Below are positions 1-5,041 of a DNA stretch of 5,041 nucleotides, in pieces. The first letter of the stretch is position 1. Each line of letters begins with the position of its first letter. Under the pieces are notes generated by a model. That model was given only the letters and a program-made list of their open reading frames with translations. It searched no databases and had not been told where the DNA came from. The translations under genes and the position numbers were made by a program. Source of the stretch: Dehalococcoidia bacterium UBA1151 (GTDB lineage: Bacteria > Chloroflexota > Dehalococcoidia > Lucifugimonadales > Lucifugimonadaceae); NCBI GenBank assembly GCA_002311865.1, contig DBZV01000027.1:1-5041 (forward strand), written 5' to 3'.

Positions 1-1859
<1,859 letters not shown>

Positions 1860-1881
1860 TACTGGCTACCGTTGGGTCGTT

Positions 1882-1895
1882 CGCCCCGTTGGGCG
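1882..1895 (-). other. Small hairpin in the leuS leader
   Basis: On the leuS strand CGCCC pairs with GGGCG around a four-base AACG loop. The stem is five base pairs, and its near edge is 22 bases upstream of the GTG start. If the transcript begins further upstream, this stem sits in the 5' untranslated region close to the ribosome-loading zone and could affect initiation. It is too short to identify as a known riboregulator and has no following U-tract. Chance occurrence in GC-rich DNA is plausible. Confidence 0.3.
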
Positions 1896-2130
1896 CGTGA
1901 ATGTGAAGACGTAAGAATAAAGGTTACCGCAATGGGGGACGTAGCAGGTTAGCGGGAATAGCGGCACGTTGGGGTGGTGGCCTGCCGGTTGTGAGGTGTT
2001 CGTCAGACAATTCGGTATCTACGGTCTGCGGACCGGGGTCCATGTTTGCCCAATACTCAGATGCCGATACTCGAGAATATGGCGGTTGGTGACTCGATTA
2101 AATTGGGTATCTGTCTATTTCGATGTATTC

Positions 2131-2158
2131 TTGCCTGGTACGGCCATAGTGGTATGAA
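2131..2158 (+). promoter_or_regulatory. Candidate sigma-70-type promoter for the protease gene
   Basis: TTGCCT (2131-2136) and TATGAA (2153-2158) each match four of six bases of the -35 and -10 consensus, with a 16-base spacer. A transcript from here would start near 2165, giving an untranslated leader of about 33 bases before the TTG at 2198. The position is sensible and the surrounding DNA is more AT-rich than the genes, but both boxes are imperfect. A weaker alternative lies upstream: TTGGTG at 2086 with TATCTG at 2108. Confidence 0.25.
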
Positions 2159-2184
2159 AAATCGGACCGAATAAACTACCGAAC

Positions 2185-2200
2185 AGGGCCCACATAGTTG
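2185..2200 (+). promoter_or_regulatory. Weak Shine-Dalgarno and TTG start that restores a signal peptide
   Basis: AGGG at 2185-2188 lies nine bases before the TTG at 2198-2200, which immediately follows an in-frame TAG at 2195-2197. Starting here yields MVRAVIVILAVSGLALTLML and then GEDGASA: one basic residue, a hydrophobic core at about residues 4-20 and an A-S-A cleavage site after residue 27. The first in-frame ATG (2252) would remove nearly the whole hydrophobic core. No ATG or GTG lies between the TAG and that ATG, so TTG is the best supported start. Confidence 0.65.
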
Positions 2201-5041
2201 GTACGCGCGGTAATCGTTATCCTCGCAGTTTCCGGCTTGGCTCTGACGCTCATGCTTGGCGAAGATGGCGCGAGTGCTGAGGACGGTCCTCGCTCCTCAT
2301 CCTCAAATACCATCATCGAACCGGAGCTGTCTCGCCTTTACGACCTCTATATAGAGGCTGACTCTCCATCAGATTTTGGCGAGGTTCTTTCCGGCCTCAG
2401 CAGCGACGATGGAATTAGTGGCGGCCTATTAGCTTCCGCCCGATTTGACGGTGAGAAAGTGCTCATTGAGGCAGCTGCTGAGGATGCTGAGGCTGTCCTG
2501 GGACTCCTCAAAGGTCTCGGACTCACCAATGGCGTGTATTTCAATCGTGCCATATCAGGCTATCTGCCCATTTCAGCGGTGCCCGATCTAACGTCGGTCG
2601 ATGGTCTGACTCTGATCCGGATTGTGCGTATAGACATGCGCGTTGGTTCTGTCACAAGCCAGGGGGATGCTGCACTCCGCTCCAATCTTGCCAGATCCAC
2701 CCATGGCGTGGATGGCACCGGGGTGACCATTGGCGTTATCTCAGACAGCTACAACTGTGACGGTCTTGCGTCGGTCGATGTTGCCAGCGGCGACCTTCCG
2801 TCCGATGTGGTGGTTCTAGAAGAGCTGGCACCATGTTCCTCAGGAATCGATGAGGGACGCGCCATGATGCAGTTGATTCATGATGTGGCACCCGGGGCTA
2901 ACTTGATCTTCCAGACCGGATTCCTTGGGCCGGCTGCAATGGCGCAGGGAATCCTTGATCTGGAGACTGCTGGTGCCGACATCATCGTTGACGACATTGG
3001 CTACTTGACCCAGCCATTTTTTCAAGATGGAGTAATTGCTCAGGCTGTTGATACGGTCACAGCGGCGGGAGTGGTCTACTTTTCTGCGGCCGGAAATGAT
3101 GCAGATCAATCATATGAGTCGGTATTCCGCGCGGGCGCCTCGTACTCGATTGGAGAGTTCCCTTCCGCGAGCGGCGCCCCAACCTTCTTCGGGGGCATTG
3201 CACACGACTTTGATCCGGGTCCCGGAGTTGTGGATTTTCAAAGGGTGACGTTCCCGATCGGTTCAACCAGCTTCACTTTGCAGTGGGATCAACCCGCGTT
3301 CTCGGTGAGCGGTGGTTCGGGATCACTAAACGATGTTGATTTCTATATTTTTGATGATGATATGACCACCGTTCTCGCGGGAAGCAACGCCATATCTTTT
3401 GGCGGCGACCCTATCGAATTTACGGACGTCGGCAATTCTGGTGCTCCACTGACGGTTCGAATCGCGATAATGAGTTTTACTGGACCTAATCCGGGCCGCG
3501 TTAAGTACATCCACTTTGGTTCGCTGTCGATCGATGAGTTCTCGACCGACAGCAGCACGATTTATGGCCACCCGAATGCTGCGACGGCAGGATCGGTTGC
3601 AGCCGCCGACTATCTGGAGACGCCAGCATTCGGCACTTCACCCCCCGTGACTGAGTCATTCAGCTCGCTTGGCGGCACCAGGATCCTTTTCGATACAGCT
3701 GGGAATCCCGTCAACATCGACCGTCAGAAACCTGATTTCACGGCGTCAGACGGCACTGACACTACATTTTTTGGATTTGATTCTGACGGTAGCGGGTTCC
3801 CGAATTTCCTTGGTACTTCCGCGGCAGCCCCGCACGCAGCAGGTGTGGCGGCATTGTTACTGGATGTGGCCCCATCTCTATCACCGGCGACTGTCATCGC
3901 GCGCATGGAAAACACCGCTGTGGAGATGGGCCCTGCCGGTTACGACACACTCTCAGGGCACGGCCTAATCGACGCGCTGGCGCTTCTCGAAACGGCTGAA
4001 GATCCTGTTGTAACGGCTACTGCTGGCGTGATCCTAGTGGAGGGCGACAACGCCACCCTGGAAATTGCATCCTTCAAGGACCCGGACGTTACCGAGACCT
4101 ATTCCGCAACGGTGAACTGGGGTGATGGGACGGCAACCGAAGCGGCGACGGTTGATCAGAACGCACAAACAGTTTCAGGTACCCATACCTATTCGGATGA
4201 TGGCGTCTTTACCGCTACCGTCACAGTTTCCGATGACGATAGCGGTGTTGGCTCAGATACCGCAGATATTACGGTGACGAACGCTCTGCCGGTAGTCGAT
4301 GCGGGACCCGATCAAACCGTTGAATACGGGGCGGTGTTCAACGGTCTATTCACGTTCTCGGACCTCGGGCCCGCTGATACGCACACCGCGACTATCGACT
4401 GGGGCGATGGCTCAACTTCGACCCCTGTAGTGGTGGTGAATCAGGATGCTGACACGGCTTCCAGCACGCACATCTTTATCGGAGTTGGAACATTTACTGT
4501 GACGGTGAGCGTGACGGACGATGATGGTGGAACCGGGTCTGACAGCATGGAGATGACCGTAACCGGTGTTCCGTTGGTTCCCGGGGATTTCGTGACAGAC
4601 GTCAATCTGCTACCGGCGGATGGAAATATCAAAGTTACGTGGACTCCACCTCTGAACTTGACCACAAACGTCGGAGGTATACCAAACGTTCAAGTGACGG
4701 GATATCACGTAGCCTGTTTCAGCATAACTTCGTCGGCTGGTTCCAGTTTCCCGGGCGCCACAGTCACGTCGTTCACCATGGGATCATTAACCAACGGAGT
4801 CGTGTACACGTGCGAAGTTTCGCCCACTACGGTAGTTGGCAATGGGCCGGCTCAGACGGAGACCAACCCGATATCTGCGGTTCCAAGGATTCAGGGTGTG
4901 TGGCTTTCCGCAAGTGATGCCCAGATCCTTGTCGCCTGGACCGCCCCGGATGGACCAACAATCACAGCTTCAGGCACTCAAAATCAGCTGGTGCCGGTAA
5001 TTGGGTACAGGGCTGAATGCCGGAGTGGCGGGACAACTTTC
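2198..5041 (+). CDS. Secreted S8/S53-like serine protease with PKD and FN3-like domains (3' end beyond window)
   Basis: This is a predicted exported endopeptidase; its substrate is unknown. The frame is open for 948 codons to the window edge. Residues 1-27 form a signal peptide. Residues 28-165 look like a propeptide, ending in VGSVTSQGDAALR (149-161), which in this family sits just before the catalytic domain. The protease spans about 170-600. It shows GVDGTGVTIGVISDSYN with Asp183, DEGRAM with Glu219 and Arg221, IHDVAPGA, IIVDDIGY (Asp265/266), AAGN (Asn300) and GTSAAAPHAAG with nucleophile Ser541. Glu219 occupies the place of the subtilisin His, as in sedolisins. A beta-rich insert lies at about 336-441. 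PKD domains follow at about 605-695 and 696-790, then FN3-like domains at about 791-897 and from 898 to the edge. Cys187/Cys213 and Cys840/Cys872 could form disulfides, consistent with export. Protease class is secure; catalytic residues other than Ser541 are inferred. The C-terminus, and any surface anchor or sorting signal, is outside. Confidence 0.93.
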   Translation, partial: MVRAVIVILAVSGLALTLMLGEDGASAEDGPRSSSSNTIIEPELSRLYDLYIEADSPSDFGEVLSGLSSDDGISGGLLASARFDGEKVLIEAAAEDAEAVLGLLKGLGLTNGVYFNRAISGYLPISAVPDLTSVDGLTLIRIVRIDMRVGSVTSQGDAALRSNLARSTHGVDGTGVTIGVISDSYNCDGLASVDVASGDLPSDVVVLEELAPCSSGIDEGRAMMQLIHDVAPGANLIFQTGFLGPAAMAQGILDLETAGADIIVDDIGYLTQPFFQDGVIAQAVDTVTAAGVVYFSAAGNDADQSYESVFRAGASYSIGEFPSASGAPTFFGGIAHDFDPGPGVVDFQRVTFPIGSTSFTLQWDQPAFSVSGGSGSLNDVDFYIFDDDMTTVLAGSNAISFGGDPIEFTDVGNSGAPLTVRIAIMSFTGPNPGRVKYIHFGSLSIDEFSTDSSTIYGHPNAATAGSVAAADYLETPAFGTSPPVTESFSSLGGTRILFDTAGNPVNIDRQKPDFTASDGTDTTFFGFDSDGSGFPNFLGTSAAAPHAAGVAALLLDVAPSLSPATVIARMENTAVEMGPAGYDTLSGHGLIDALALLETAEDPVVTATAGVILVEGDNATLEIASFKDPDVTETYSATVNWGDGTATEAATVDQNAQTVSGTHTYSDDGVFTATVTVSDDDSGVGSDTADITVTNALPVVDAGPDQTVEYGAVFNGLFTFSDLGPADTHTATIDWGDGSTSTPVVVVNQDADTASSTHIFIGVGTFTVTVSVTDDDGGTGSDSMEMTVTGVPLVPGDFVTDVNLLPADGNIKVTWTPPLNLTTNVGGIPNVQVTGYHVACFSITSSAGSSFPGATVTSFTMGSLTNGVVYTCEVSPTTVVGNGPAQTETNPISAVPRIQGVWLSASDAQILVAWTAPDGPTITASGTQNQLVPVIGYRAECRSGGTTF
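4007..4567 (+). repeat. Two tandem PKD domains within the protease gene
   Basis: Two consecutive units of about 92 codons share the PKD pattern: an acidic PVV/VDAG-type opening, a central WGDG (Trp641 and Trp735), then T-H-x-(Y/F)-x(3-4)-G-x-(F)-T-x-T-V-x-V, an Asp-rich DDDSG or DDDGG turn, and a closing (I/M)TVT strand. PKD domains are Ig-like beta sandwiches, common in secreted bacterial enzymes, where they act as spacers or bind insoluble substrate. The copies are similar in protein but clearly diverged in DNA, so this is an old duplication rather than a recent one. The acidic turns could bind calcium; that is inference. Confidence 0.88.
4568..5041 (+). repeat. FN3-like domains, one complete and one cut by the window edge
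   Basis: After PKD2 the protein switches to fibronectin type III-like units. The first begins VPLVPGDFVTDV, has the strand KVTWTPP, then VTGYHVAC, and ends with GSLTNGVVYTCEV, TTVVGNGPAQT and a proline junction. The second begins IQGVWLSASDAQILVAWTAP and reaches VIGYRAEC at the edge. Each has the alternating W / G-Y / Y-x-C pattern of FN3 modules. The Cys in strand C (840; 941 in the second unit) and the Cys in the Y-T-C strand (872) suggest an intradomain disulfide. More copies may follow beyond 5041. The boundaries are approximate. Confidence 0.75.

Larger units (their letters stand above)
1860..2197. other. Divergent intergenic region between leuS and the protease gene
   Basis: About 340 bases separate the two divergent start codons, so promoters and leaders for both genes should lie here. 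The short open frames inside lack ribosome binding sites and recognisable protein sequence; I consider them non-coding. Visible structure consists of two small GC-rich hairpins, at 1882-1895 (leuS leader side) and 2022-2035 (CGGTC/GACCG, four-base loop). There is also a more AT-rich stretch from about 2095 to 2160, the likeliest place for the protease promoter. On the leuS side a weak -10-like TATTCT (minus strand, 1919-1914) has no good -35 partner. Neither hairpin is followed by a T-tract, so neither looks like an intrinsic terminator. I see no tRNA, T-box signature or leucine-rich leader peptide. Confidence 0.7.

Noticed and set aside
2022..2035. Hairpin CGGTC/GACCG as a possible terminator or operator
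   Set aside because: The stem is only five base pairs, no T-tract follows on either strand, and no gene ends nearby.
1969..2157. 62-residue plus-strand open frame in the intergenic region
   Set aside because: It needs a TTG start, has no Shine-Dalgarno, has erratic composition rich in Trp, Arg and Cys, and overlaps the likely promoter region.
2154..2174. Six-codon upstream open frame (MKNRTE) ahead of the protease gene
   Set aside because: No Shine-Dalgarno precedes it, and its ATG overlaps the candidate -10 element, so it would probably not be transcribed from that promoter.
1860..2197. T-box or leucine attenuator leader for leuS
   Set aside because: I found no specifier or antiterminator-like structure, no T-box consensus and no short peptide with a run of leucine codons.
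2840..3571. Minus-strand open frames under the protease domain (2840-3109, 3057-3266, 3326-3571)
   Set aside because: They are antisense to conserved catalytic motifs and show no coding features of their own.
4639..4917. 92-residue plus-strand open frame
   Set aside because: It is an out-of-frame shadow of the FN3-like region, whose own frame carries the recognisable pattern.

Overview
The window contains two protein-coding genes that point away from each other, separated by about 340 bases of non-coding DNA. Both genes run off the ends of the window, so neither is complete. I saw no RNA genes, insertion sequences, CRISPR arrays or convincing terminators.

The left third, on the minus strand, is the first 619 codons of a leucyl-tRNA synthetase (leuS). 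It reads in one uninterrupted frame from a GTG start at 1859 to the window edge. All the class I landmarks are present in order: an HVGH signature, a four-cysteine zinc module, the editing-domain motifs, a second four-cysteine module and a KMSKS-type loop. About 200-250 C-terminal residues (anticodon-binding and tail domains) lie outside.

The right 2.84 kb, on the plus strand, is the first 948 codons of a large secreted multidomain protein. Its frame is open from a TAG at 2195 to the window edge. The most sensible start is a TTG directly after that TAG, which restores a complete signal peptide. The order is signal peptide, propeptide-like region, subtilisin/sedolisin-fold serine protease with an inserted beta-rich domain, two tandem PKD domains, one fibronectin type III-like domain and the start of another. 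The protease belongs to a lineage that mixes S8 and S53 features: Glu in a DEGRAM motif where subtilisins carry His, but a subtilisin-like Asn in the oxyanion region. This is the most interesting object in the window.

The organism is a bacterium with a moderately GC-rich genome (roughly mid-50s percent by eye). The LeuS sequence (HPQGFDAFGLPAENAAI, YYKWNQYFFLKF, two CxxC/CxxC modules) resembles what I recall from Chloroflexota (Dehalococcoidia/SAR202-like) and some Actinomycetota. That placement is from memory and is low confidence. The two genes have no evident functional link: a housekeeping enzyme sits beside a secreted protease probably used on extracellular protein or particulate matter.
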